A DNA stretch of 7,448 nucleotides from Tateyamaria sp. (GCA_018668195.1 JABITU010000025.1:1-7448), one strand, 5' to 3'; positions 1 to 6,903 are shown, counted from the stretch's first letter. Notes: a model not told the origin generated them from the sequence alone. Numbers and translations: made by a program.

Positions 1-111
1 CTACAACTTTGCTAGACCCCACGGCGCACACAATGGCCAGACCCCTTACGAAGCGCTCAGAGACAAGCTACAGTAACAACGGAAGTGTCCCGCAGGTTCG
101 TCTAGGCTACA
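1..111 (+). mobile_element. Right end of an insertion sequence (IS3/IS481-like) inserted in hpaI
   Basis: The left edge holds the terminal part of an insertion sequence: the last 24 codons of a transposase, its stop, then about 35 noncoding bases. I place the IS end at base 111 because hpaI homology on the minus strand stops exactly there, and because the IS, read inward from that point, begins TGTAGCC, so the + strand ends in CA. A 5'-TG...CA-3' terminus is usual for IS3-type elements. The rest of the element, its left end and any target duplication lie outside the window, so the family and the exact boundary are inferred. Confidence 0.75.
2..76 (+). CDS. C-terminal fragment of a DDE (rve-type) transposase
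   Basis: This frame is open from the window edge to TAA at 74-76 and encodes 24 residues beginning YNFARPHGA and continuing NGQTPYEALR. The pattern Y-N-x-x-R-P-H-x-A followed by G-x-T-P-x-E-x-L is the characteristic C-terminal signature of integrase-core transposases of the IS3 and IS481 families. It lies just after the catalytic Glu of the DDE triad, which would be upstream and is not visible. The gene is partial only because the window begins inside it; the natural stop is present. It runs opposite to the hpa operon. It cannot be assigned to a named IS from this fragment alone. Confidence 0.8.
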   Translation, partial: YNFARPHGAHNGQTPYEALRDKLQ

Positions 112-192
112 CGCCGCGATCCCCATTCAGCAGCCCAGTTGCAGATCACCCTTAGCAATGGCGTGTTTGAACGGATTGTGCAGTGCTGGCAT
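112..192 (-). pseudogene. hpaI: hpaI 5' remnant (4-hydroxy-2-oxoheptanedioate aldolase), stop plus IS insertion
   Basis: The ATG at 190-192 lies 10 bases after the hpaH stop. It opens a frame starting MPALHNPFKHAIAKGD and running on to LQLGC before TGA at 127-129. HpaI aldolases begin with a very similar stretch (N-x-FK-x-A-x-x-x-G-x-x-Q-x-G-x-W), so the TGA replaces the conserved Trp codon at position 22. Past the stop the frame still reads MGIAA, as expected for HpaI, up to base 112, where insertion-sequence sequence begins. Intact HpaI has about 265 residues, so only about 10% is seen here; a 3' part could lie beyond the IS. The enzyme would cleave 4-hydroxy-2-oxoheptanedioate to pyruvate and succinate semialdehyde. 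There is no clear Shine-Dalgarno, so coupling to hpaH is likely. The gene identity rests on a short match plus operon position. Confidence 0.8.
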
Positions 193-202
193 GGGATGTC
201 TG

Positions 203-1003
203 TTAGGCGAATGAAATATCGACAGAGCCAAACATGCCGAAATCCACGTGGATCTGCGTGCCCGACGGGCATTCGATGGGGCGGATGAAACTGCCCGACA
301 AGATGATCTGGCCCGGCTCAATACTTTGCCCATATTGCGCCATACGGCGGGCAAGCCAAACGACGCTTTCAACAGGATCATTCAGCACACCCGCACCAAG
401 TCCGGTTTCCTCAACCGCGCCGTTTCGCAATGTGATGGCTCCAACCCAGCGCAAATCGAATGCATCCGCAGCGTGCCGTTCGGCCCCCAACACAACACCA
501 GCATTCGCGGCGTTGTCGCTGATCGTATCAAACACAGAGCGTGTTTTGCCCGTTTCGTCATCCACCCGGACGATCCGCGTGTCGAGGATCTCGATAGACG
601 GCGCGACATAATCCGTCGCCGCCAGCACATCGTCGCGGGTCACGTCAGCACCGCCTATGGCGGACCTCATCACAAAGGCGATCTCGGCCTCGATCCGGGG
701 CTGGATGAACTTGCCGTTTGGCACGGACGCGCCGTGATCAAACACCATGTCGTCGAACAGAATTCCGCTGTCAGGAATGTCGATGTTCAGCGCGTATTGC
801 ATCGCCTTTGAGGTCAGCCCGATTTTCCACCCAACGACTTTACGCCCCTGCGCCAGTTTTGCGCGATAGATAGCATTTTGCACGCCGTAAGCGTCATCCA
901 TCCCCATTTCGGGGTGACGTTTGGTCAGAAGGCCAATTTGTTCACCACTTACTTCTGCGCCCAGTAAGTCTTGCGCTGCCTGTGCATGGTCCTCTGAGGT
1001 CAT
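203..1003 (-). CDS. hpaH: 2-oxohept-3-ene-1,7-dioate hydratase HpaH
   Basis: A 266-residue cytoplasmic enzyme of the MhpD/HpaH hydratase branch of the FAH fold. It adds water to 2-oxohept-3-ene-1,7-dioate to give 4-hydroxy-2-oxoheptanedioate, the substrate of HpaI. Visible family landmarks are GWKIGLTS with Lys60, the E-x-E metal pair Glu105/Glu107 in QPRIEAEIAF, and Glu138 in PSIEIL. These match the Mg-binding and catalytic positions known for E. coli HpaH/HpcG almost without offset. Length equals the family norm (about 267). The ATG start (1001-1003) overlaps the hpaG stop as ATGA, and GAGG about 10 bases upstream can serve as ribosome site. The gene looks fully intact, but its product now has no aldolase encoded next to it. 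Confidence 0.94.
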   Translation of the reverse strand: MTSEDHAQAAQDLLGAEVSGEQIGLLTKRHPEMGMDDAYGVQNAIYRAKLAQGRKVVGWKIGLTSKAMQYALNIDIPDSGILFDDMVFDHGASVPNGKFIQPRIEAEIAFVMRSAIGGADVTRDDVLAATDYVAPSIEILDTRIVRVDDETGKTRSVFDTISDNAANAGVVLGAERHAADAFDLRWVGAITLRNGAVEETGLGAGVLNDPVESVVWLARRMAQYGQSIEPGQIILSGSFIRPIECPSGTQIHVDFGMFGSVDISFA

Positions 1004-1854
1004 ACCACTTCGTCCTCAATTATGTTGCACAACGTGCCAATCCCGTTCACCTCAACCTCGACCACATCACCGGGGACAAGGTATTGCGGTGGATCAAGGC
1101 GCGCACCGGACCCCGTTGGCGTACCAGTTACGATGATATCGCCTGGCTGTAACGTCATGAAGGTCGAAATATATTCGATCTCGCGCCGGATCGGATGCAT
1201 CATGCGTGACAGCACATCGTCTTGGCGCACCTCTCCGTTCACACGTGTGATGATGCGCGCATCATTCAGTTGCGCGGCATCCGTAAATGGCACGAGCCAT
1301 GGACCGATGGAGCCCGAATTGTCCCAGTTCTTGCCTTGTGTGACGTTAAATTTCGCATGGCGCACCCAATCGCGGATCGTGCCTTCGTTGCATAGGGTCA
1401 GGGCTGCGATGTAGTTATAGGCGTCGGCCTGCGCGATGCGGCGTCCGGGCTTGCCGATGACAATCGCAACTTCGCCCTCATAATCCAGTTGTGGGCTTTC
1501 TGGCGGGCGGATCAGTGGGCGATTGTGCCCTGTAAATCCAGAGGCGAAACGCGGGAACAGCGACATAAATTTTGGCTGCTCGGACCCGTCTTTGTATTCT
1601 GCATTGCGGTCCGGAAAATTGACGCCAACACACAGGATACGACGCGCGTTTGGCAAGACCATTTCATACTCGAAATCGGTGTGGGTGACTGACTGGCCCT
1701 CAGCCGCTTTGCCAAGATCCGCCAACCCACCCGCCTGCACGGCGTCAAACAGGGTTAGCCATTGTGGGAACGCGGTGTTCAAGGCGATCATGCCACCCTC
1801 AGTCACGGCACCATAATGGGCTTGACCCTTAGCGGTATATGTCGCGAACTTCAC
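1000..1854 (-). CDS. hpaG: HpaG-type decarboxylase/isomerase (FAH family)
   Basis: This enzyme decarboxylates 5-oxopent-3-ene-1,2,5-tricarboxylate and isomerises 2-hydroxyhepta-2,4-dienedioate in the HPC pathway. The 284 residues form one FAH domain with a short N-terminal part. DYEGEVAIVIGK supplies the E-x-E metal pair (Glu126, Glu128), CNEGTIRDW (155-163) supplies the third acidic ligand as Glu157, and GDIIVTGTPTGSG (238-250) is the classic FAH signature. E. coli HpaG is a two-domain protein of about 430 residues, so this is a single-domain version. I chose the GTG at 1852-1854: the protein then starts MKFATYTAKG as relatives do, a GGGAG site sits 8 bases upstream (1863-1867), and GTGA overlaps the decarboxylase stop. 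A TTG at 1869 in the same frame is less likely. Whether one protein does both reactions is inferred. Confidence 0.9.
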   Translation of the reverse strand: MKFATYTAKGQAHYGAVTEGGMIALNTAFPQWLTLFDAVQAGGLADLGKAAEGQSVTHTDFEYEMVLPNARRILCVGVNFPDRNAEYKDGSEQPKFMSLFPRFASGFTGHNRPLIRPPESPQLDYEGEVAIVIGKPGRRIAQADAYNYIAALTLCNEGTIRDWVRHAKFNVTQGKNWDNSGSIGPWLVPFTDAAQLNDARIITRVNGEVRQDDVLSRMMHPIRREIEYISTFMTLQPGDIIVTGTPTGSGARLDPPQYLVPGDVVEVEVNGIGTLCNIIEDEVV

Positions 1855-3248
1855 CTTATCTGCTCCCAAATATCGTGGATGACGGCCTGAACCATCATGA
1901 CGTCGTCGCGTGTTGTATCGAACTGGCCTACTTGAACCCTTATTATTTTGCGTCCCTGAAAGGCGCCTTGCGTTAGGTAAACCTGCCCGTCGTCGTTGAT
2001 CGCATCAACCAGGCGTTGCTGCATCGCGTCATCGCCGGGACAGCGGAAGGAGAACAAGCTTAGGATCGGGTCAGTTGTGATCTCAAACCCGTCCATTGCG
2101 CGGATAGCCTCGCAAAGCTCTGCCGCCCAAGCAACGTGATTGCGGATGCGGGTTTGCAGACCCTCCACCCCGTAGAAGCGGATGAGGAACCACAGTTTGA
2201 GTGCACGAAAACGACGCCCCAGCGGGATCGTCCATTCAGAATAATTGGTCACCGCATCGCCCGTGGTCTTGAGGTATTCCGGTTCGATCTTGAGGGTATT
2301 CAGTTGCGGTGTGGCATCGCGCAGAAATTGGATTGAGCAATCAAACTGAGCGCCCAGCCACTTATGCGGGTTGAACACGATGCTGTCGAAACCATCTGCA
2401 TCGGTCCAGAATTGCGCGTGAAACTCAGGGCAGATCATTGCGGATCCTGCCCAAGCAGCATCCAGATGGGTGTAAAGATCATGGGACTTGGCGACCTGCA
2501 GGATCGGCCCCAGATCATCACAGGCGCCCACGCCCGTGCCGCCCGTGATGGCGATAATGCCCGCTGGTGTATGCCCTGCGGCAATGTCGGCTTGGATGGC
2601 GACGTCCAAGGCTATGGCATCCATACCATACAAATCCCCGCCACCCGCGATTTTGACCAGATTGTCCTGACCAATACCCGCAACCCAAGCGGCGCGGTCG
2701 ATCGACGAATGTACCTGATCTGAACAGTAAACCCGCAATTGACCCTTCTGGGAAAGACCCACACGGTTGCCGGTATACCCAGTCGCCCGTTCGCGCATGG
2801 TCAGCACGGCAGACAGCGTTGCGGACGAAGCGCTGTCCTGAATGACGCCTGTGAACCCGTCGGCAAGCCCCAAGGCTTGGCGCATCCAATCGACCATCAG
2901 CCCCTCGACCTCGGTCGCAGCAGGCGAAGTTTGCCACAACATGCATTGTGCCGCGACCGTGTTGACCAATTGCTCGGCCAGCATCGACGGCGGGGCCGCG
3001 TTGGCAGGGAAATAAGCAAAGAAACGCGGGTGCTGCCAATGGGTCATCCCGGGCATCACAATGTTTTCGAAATCCGCAAGGATGGTGGCCATATCTTCGG
3101 GGGTCTGCGGTGGATGCGCAGGTAATTGGGATGCAACCTCACCGGGCTTGGTCTGAGCACGCACGGGGCGGCCGCGCAGCGTCTTGTGATACTGGGCACC
3201 CCAGTCGGCGATATGCTTGCTCCATCCGGCGAAGTCGTCCCAATTCAT
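1851..3248 (-). CDS. PLP-dependent aromatic-L-amino-acid decarboxylase (group II)
   Basis: The 465 residues are full length for the DDC/TDC family, which decarboxylates aromatic amino acids (DOPA, tyrosine, tryptophan) to amines in the cytoplasm. The PLP lysine is Lys296 in FNPHKWLGAQFDCS, Asp263 in HLDAAWAGSA contacts the pyridine nitrogen, and His180 in QVHSSID stacks on the cofactor. The loop IEPEYLK keeps Tyr325, equivalent to Tyr332 of human DDC, whose loss converts relatives into aldehyde synthases; true decarboxylation is therefore expected. IPLGRRFRALKLWF is also typical. Its place inside the HPC operon suggests it makes tyramine or dopamine that is then deaminated and oxidised to 4-hydroxyphenylacetate or HPC. 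Exact substrate cannot be read from sequence. The start lies 3 bases after the stop of the gabD remnant. The gene looks intact. Confidence 0.92.
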   Translation of the reverse strand: MNWDDFAGWSKHIADWGAQYHKTLRGRPVRAQTKPGEVASQLPAHPPQTPEDMATILADFENIVMPGMTHWQHPRFFAYFPANAAPPSMLAEQLVNTVAAQCMLWQTSPAATEVEGLMVDWMRQALGLADGFTGVIQDSASSATLSAVLTMRERATGYTGNRVGLSQKGQLRVYCSDQVHSSIDRAAWVAGIGQDNLVKIAGGGDLYGMDAIALDVAIQADIAAGHTPAGIIAITGGTGVGACDDLGPILQVAKSHDLYTHLDAAWAGSAMICPEFHAQFWTDADGFDSIVFNPHKWLGAQFDCSIQFLRDATPQLNTLKIEPEYLKTTGDAVTNYSEWTIPLGRRFRALKLWFLIRFYGVEGLQTRIRNHVAWAAELCEAIRAMDGFEITTDPILSLFSFRCPGDDAMQQRLVDAINDDGQVYLTQGAFQGRKIIRVQVGQFDTTRDDVMMVQAVIHDIWEQIR

Positions 3249-3251
3249 GAC

Positions 3252-4005
3252 CTATGCATCCTCAATTCTACCCATGCAGTTATATTGCACCTGCATGAAA
3301 TCATCCAAGCACTGATGTGCCCCTTCGCGCTCAAGGCCTGAGGGTTTGACGCCCCTAAAGAGTGCTTCGGCGGTTGATACATGACCAGCATTCACACCGA
3401 CCATGCCATATTCCAAGGCTTCTGACACCCGCCAGATCCGCGCGATGTCGCGGCTATAGAAATACGGCGCAAGGCCAAATTCCGTGTCATCAGCAGCCGC
3501 GATGACTTTGCCCAAGATGTTGAATTTGAACAGGCAGCAGCGGAACCAAATGTTTCCTCAGTCGCGATGGCCATGTCGGGCGTCACGCCTGTCAGTATCT
3601 TCGGTTCATAGAACGTGCCGCCCAAGCAGTGGGGTTTGCCAGCCAAAGTCACAGCAGCTGCCTTGGCCGTTGTGTCGGCGATGTGGCTGGTCGCTTTACT
3701 GACCCCGGCGGCATTGATCAGCGGACCAAACACCACGCCTGCACCCGCACCGTTGTCCACTGATAAATCGACAACGTTTTCGGCGCGTTTTTCAGCAAAG
3801 GTGTCATAGATACCGTCCTACACATAGATTCGATTGGCGCAATCACAAGTCTGGCCGTTGTTGGGGAATTTGGACAGGAGTGCACCGTCAACGGCGGCAT
3901 CCAGATTGGCATCATAAAAGAGGATAAACGGCGCGTTGCCGCCCTGCAGCACGCAACAAGGGCCGCTTCACGCATCAGGTCGGGGCGTTTGAGATTAAAG
4001 CTCAT
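3252..4005 (-). pseudogene. gabD: Succinate-semialdehyde dehydrogenase (gabD-like) remnant
   Basis: The gene begins at ATG 4003-4005, overlapping the hpaD stop as ATGA, with a normal SSADH N-terminus ([17 protein letters not shown]). At about 3950 it jumps to the middle of the family in another frame ([17 protein letters not shown]). By comparison with GabD of about 480 residues, roughly 235-240 codons with most of the NAD-binding domain are gone. Downstream, GQTC keeps the catalytic Cys, but TAG at 3818-3820 replaces the Gln of YVQDG. A one-base loss near 3533 shifts from EETFGSAA to FKFNILGKVIAAADDTEFG. The C-terminus then reads to TAG at 3252-3254, with eroded conserved residues (ALFRGVKPSG where APFGGVKQSG is usual). 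The Glu of ELGG is also missing. It would have oxidised succinate semialdehyde from HpaI to succinate. Translation from the ATG ends at 3718-3720 after 95 codons of mostly nonsense. Confidence 0.93.
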
Positions 4006-4985
4006 GGTGCGATGATCGGGCTGGCTTGGATTTCGGAAACTTTGGTGTCCACGCCGACAAAGGTTGTGCCGTGCTTGAACCAACTTTCAGGTGCCGCAGC
4101 ACCCCAGAGGGTTTGGCGCTGTGGGTCCTGAAGATCCCATTTGATCGGCTCAAGATCAGGGTCAACTGTTTGGTAATCCGAACAATAGACCTCAATCCGA
4201 TGGCCATCTGGATCAAGAATATAGAGGAAGAACGCATTGGAAATACCATGGCGCCCCGGCCCACGTTCGATGTTGTCTACGTAACCCGTGGTCGCCATCA
4301 GGTCGAGCAGGTCGATGATGTTCAATGGCGTCGGCACCCAGAACGCCACATGGTGCATCCGCGGTCCGGTGCCATTGGTGAAGGCCATATCGTGCACGCC
4401 ACCCTTGCGGTGCATCCAGGCCGCCCAAAGCTTCTTGCTCTCTTCGTCCTCGGTGTATTCGGTCACGCGGAAGCCAAAGTCCGAATAAAATTCGACCGAC
4501 GCATCCACATCATGGCTAAAGCAGTTAAAGTGGTCGATCCGTAGCGGTTTCACCCCACGATAGAGTGCGTATTTCTGATGGATAGGCTCTAGACGATCCA
4601 TCTTGTGATAGAACTCAAGTGGGATGCCCATGTTGTCAGACGTCAGTAGTGTCTTGCCTTGATAGGGCCGATCGACCCATGAGGTCGGGCGGCCTTTGCC
4701 CTGAAAGTAAATCTCGGCCTTGTCCAGATCTGCCTCGTCAAAGGTTTTGAAACCCATGACCTCAACCGTGCCGGGCTGGTCTGATTTCTGCAAGATCACG
4801 CAGTGATGGCCGCGTTCTTCCATGGCGCGCAGATAAATATGGGTGTCGCTTTCATCGGTGACCTGAAGGCCTAGGATCTCGGTGTAGAATTTCTTTGACG
4901 CAGCCAAATCCTTGATATTCAGACAAACGTGGCTGAGACGGATCGTGTTGAAGTCGGGGTATAGGTTTGGTCCGGGTACTGGCAT
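4002..4985 (-). CDS. hpaD: Homoprotocatechuate 2,3-dioxygenase HpaD (extradiol, type I)
   Basis: A ring-cleaving enzyme converting 3,4-dihydroxyphenylacetate and O2 to 5-carboxymethyl-2-hydroxymuconate semialdehyde. The 327 residues form two vicinal-oxygen-chelate modules: an N-terminal one (about 15-127, HVCLNIKDL to PLEFYHKM) and a C-terminal catalytic one (about 148-270). The metal triad is His152 (IDHFN), His212 (MHHVAF) and Glu265 (RIEVYCSDY). His198 (VHDMAF) and Tyr255 (FLYILDPDGHR) match the second-sphere acid/base residues known in Brevibacterium HPCD and Arthrobacter MndD. It belongs to that type I line and not to the LigB-like HpaD of E. coli, which is a different fold with the same role. 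Fe or Mn use cannot be decided here. The ATG shares one base with the hpaE stop (TAATG), with AGGGG 7 bases upstream. The gene is intact. Confidence 0.95.
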   Translation of the reverse strand: MPVPGPNLYPDFNTIRLSHVCLNIKDLAASKKFYTEILGLQVTDESDTHIYLRAMEERGHHCVILQKSDQPGTVEVMGFKTFDEADLDKAEIYFQGKGRPTSWVDRPYQGKTLLTSDNMGIPLEFYHKMDRLEPIHQKYALYRGVKPLRIDHFNCFSHDVDASVEFYSDFGFRVTEYTEDEESKKLWAAWMHRKGGVHDMAFTNGTGPRMHHVAFWVPTPLNIIDLLDLMATTGYVDNIERGPGRHGISNAFFLYILDPDGHRIEVYCSDYQTVDPDLEPIKWDLQDPQRQTLWGAAAPESWFKHGTTFVGVDTKVSEIQASPIIAP

Positions 4986-6496
4986 TAGAGCGCCCCTAAT
5001 TTTGTGATTTTGTGCTGTCCGGTCGCGAAACCGATATGCTTTTGCTCCATGTAAAACTCAAACGACCAGTCGCCGCCATCGCGCCCGATCCCGCTTGCTT
5101 TGACGCCACCGAAGGGTGTTGGCAGGTGGCGGACGTTCTCGGAATTGACCCAGATCATCCCCGCCTCAAGCTTATCAGTGAACCGCAGGGCGCGTGTCAG
5201 ATCATTGGTCCAGACGTAGCCCGTCAGCCCGTAAGGAATGTCGTTGGCGATCTGCAACGCCTCATCTTCTGTTGAGAACGGGATAGAGGTCAGAACTGGG
5301 CCAAAGATTTCCTCTTGCGCGATGCGCATCTGGTTGTTGGCATCTGTGAACAGTGTGGGACGCACGAAGTATCCTTCATCACCGACTTTGACGCCGCCCG
5401 CAGCGACGGTCGCGCCGTCCTCTTTGGCAATGTCGAAATAGCTGGTGACTTTGTTAAAGTGTTCCCCAGTCACAAGTGGGCCGATCTCTGTAGCTGGATC
5501 CAGCGGGTGGCCGACTCGGATGTTATTCACCCGCTCAATCAACTTGGACTCAAATTCTTCGCGCACAGTGTCTTGTATCAGAAGGCGCGAGGAAGACGTG
5601 CAGCGCTCGCCGTTGATTGAATAAATCATAAAGATCGCGGCATCCAAGGCACGTTCCAGATCTGCGTCATCAAAGACAATCACAGGGTTCTTGCCGCCCA
5701 GTTCAAGGTGATTGCGCTTGAGAGTATCCGCGCCTTGTTTGGTGATTAGGCTACCCGTGCGGCTTTCGCCAACAAAAGCAATCGCCTTGATTTTGGGGTG
5801 CTCGCAAAGCGCCCTACCAGCGCCTTCACCAAATCCGTTCACTGTGTTCAGAACGCCGGGCGGCAAACCTGCCTCCTCAGCAATTTCAACCAAAAGTCGT
5901 GCGGTTAGAGGTGAGGCCTCGGCCGGTTTGTGGACGACTGTGCAGCCTGCCGCCAAGGCAGGCGCAATCTTCCAAGTGGACAGCATGAATGGCGTGTTCC
6001 ATGGAGTAATGACTCCAACAGGCCCGATTGGCACCCGTGTGGTGATGTTCATCAAGGTCGACGATTGCAGGTGCTGACCGTCACGTGCTTGCATCGTTTG
6101 GTCAGCAAAGTAGCGGAAGTTCTCTGCCCCACGCAGGGCTGCCTTTGACATGAATTTATAGGCCTGTCCGGTGTCCCAGCATTCGCAAAGTGCAATTTCT
6201 TCGGCGCGCGTTTCGATCCCTTCGGCGATGCGGATGAGGATCTTCTTACGCTCAAACGCTGCAATGTCACGCCATTCGGCAAAGGCATCGGATGCAGCGT
6301 TCGCCGCCATGTCGATGTCGTTTGCTGTGCCATGGGCGACCTCGCAAATCAGCGATTTATCAACGGGTGAAGTGGTCTCAAACGTGCCGCCTGCACCCGC
6401 GATATCCTGACCCGCGATGCGGTTCAAAATGCCTGTTTCACGAAAACGTCCGAGATAGCCATCCAGTTTCGCAATGTTGTCGTTCAGCGCACTCAT
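4985..6496 (-). CDS. hpaE: 5-carboxymethyl-2-hydroxymuconate semialdehyde dehydrogenase HpaE
   Basis: This NAD-dependent aldehyde dehydrogenase oxidises the ring-cleavage product to 5-carboxymethyl-2-hydroxymuconate. All ALDH landmarks are present in 503 residues: Asn167 in TPWNTPF, Lys190 in VHKPAEAS, the FVGESRTG nucleotide loop (241-248), Glu265 in LELGGKNP, nucleophile Cys299 in NGERCTSSS, and EEIFGPVL near the C-terminal third. The NGERCT form around the Cys and the position between hpaF and hpaD favour HpaE over a generic ALDH. The start at 6494-6496 overlaps the hpaF stop as ATGA, and a strong GGAGG lies 7 bases upstream (6504-6508). Length is normal for the family. It is intact, unlike the other dehydrogenase of the operon. 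Confidence 0.95.
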   Translation of the reverse strand: MSALNDNIAKLDGYLGRFRETGILNRIAGQDIAGAGGTFETTSPVDKSLICEVAHGTANDIDMAANAASDAFAEWRDIAAFERKKILIRIAEGIETRAEEIALCECWDTGQAYKFMSKAALRGAENFRYFADQTMQARDGQHLQSSTLMNITTRVPIGPVGVITPWNTPFMLSTWKIAPALAAGCTVVHKPAEASPLTARLLVEIAEEAGLPPGVLNTVNGFGEGAGRALCEHPKIKAIAFVGESRTGSLITKQGADTLKRNHLELGGKNPVIVFDDADLERALDAAIFMIYSINGERCTSSSRLLIQDTVREEFESKLIERVNNIRVGHPLDPATEIGPLVTGEHFNKVTSYFDIAKEDGATVAAGGVKVGDEGYFVRPTLFTDANNQMRIAQEEIFGPVLTSIPFSTEDEALQIANDIPYGLTGYVWTNDLTRALRFTDKLEAGMIWVNSENVRHLPTPFGGVKASGIGRDGGDWSFEFYMEQKHIGFATGQHKITKLGAL

Positions 6497-6882
6497 TGCG
6501 TGTCCTCCATGTGATCACGGACGTTGCCAAATTTAGGTGAAAAGGTAGCGTCGATGTCGCGCATCTCGGCTGACAAAGCGATAGAGTGTGTTTCCATCGC
6601 TGGAGTTACAAAATCTTTGAGGGTTGCAAAAATTCGGGTGATCGCGTTTTTTTTGTCGTCATCCGCGCGGCCTTCGCGCAATCGCACGCTGAGATCGATG
6701 AACCCGTGCTTTGGATTGCCGTCGGCCATAGCCATATGATCGACCCTTGTTGCGCGGACGCGGATTCCCGGTGTTGGGAAGGTCGCAATCTGGGCCGCAG
6801 CGGCTCTGATCACTTCGCACAGCGCAGACATATCAACGACTTCTTCGAGGTTGGCCGAATAATCGATTTGAAAGTGCGGCAT
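6493..6882 (-). CDS. hpaF: 5-carboxymethyl-2-hydroxymuconate Delta-isomerase HpaF
   Basis: A small tautomerase-superfamily enzyme (129 residues; E. coli HpaF has 126) that isomerises 5-carboxymethyl-2-hydroxymuconate to its 2-oxo form ahead of HpaG. It begins MPHFQIDYS: removal of Met exposes the catalytic N-terminal proline. From memory it aligns with E. coli HpaF without gaps through the first 72 residues. Arg41 (GIRVR) and Arg72 (REGR) fall at positions of conserved arginines near the active-site pocket, and MADG (52-55) is also shared. It is the first gene of the operon, with AAGGAAA (6887-6893) as ribosome site and the promoter and palindromic operator just upstream. Its stop overlaps the hpaE start. 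No sign of damage. Confidence 0.93.
   Translation of the reverse strand: MPHFQIDYSANLEEVVDMSALCEVIRAAAAQIATFPTPGIRVRATRVDHMAMADGNPKHGFIDLSVRLREGRADDDKKNAITRIFATLKDFVTPAMETHSIALSAEMRDIDATFSPKFGNVRDHMEDTQ
6504..6508 (-). promoter_or_regulatory. Strong ribosome binding site of hpaE
   Basis: GGAGG on the minus strand, 7 bases before the hpaE ATG and inside the last codons of hpaF. It is the best Shine-Dalgarno in the operon and supports the ATGA-overlapping start. Confidence 0.75.
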
Positions 6883-6886
6883 GCCA

Positions 6887-6893
6887 TTTCCTT
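6887..6893 (-). promoter_or_regulatory. Ribosome binding site of hpaF
   Basis: AAGGAAA on the minus strand, about 6 bases from its GGA core to the hpaF ATG. It overlaps the edge of the palindromic operator by two bases. Confidence 0.7.
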
Positions 6894-6903
6894 AACATGT
6901 TAA
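6892..6903. promoter_or_regulatory. Palindromic operator, probably for HpaR
   Basis: TTAACATGTTAA is a perfect 12-bp inverted repeat, the size and symmetry usual for dimeric MarR-family repressors. It sits about 8 bases downstream of the proposed -10 element of the hpaF promoter, so it would cover the transcription start and block initiation when bound. The divergent hpaR gene next to it is the natural ligand-responsive regulator; in E. coli HpaR represses the hpa meta-cleavage operon and HPC-type compounds relieve it. Binding here is inferred from position and symmetry. Confidence 0.72.

Noticed and set aside
248..811. A 187-codon open frame on the + strand
   Set aside because: It is antisense to hpaH, which has full family motifs; the translation has no recognisable domain and no ribosome site.
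2518..3039. A 173-codon minus-strand frame overlapping the decarboxylase
   Set aside because: It is an out-of-frame shadow of the decarboxylase; the composition (runs of R, G, H and C) is that of a wrong frame.
3718..4083. A 121-codon minus-strand frame as a separate small gene
   Set aside because: From 4005 on it is the gabD start followed by a frameshifted reading of the remnant, and the part before 4005 is hpaD in another frame.
4026..4544. A 172-codon + strand frame across hpaD
   Set aside because: Antisense to a clearly conserved dioxygenase; nothing in it resembles a protein family.
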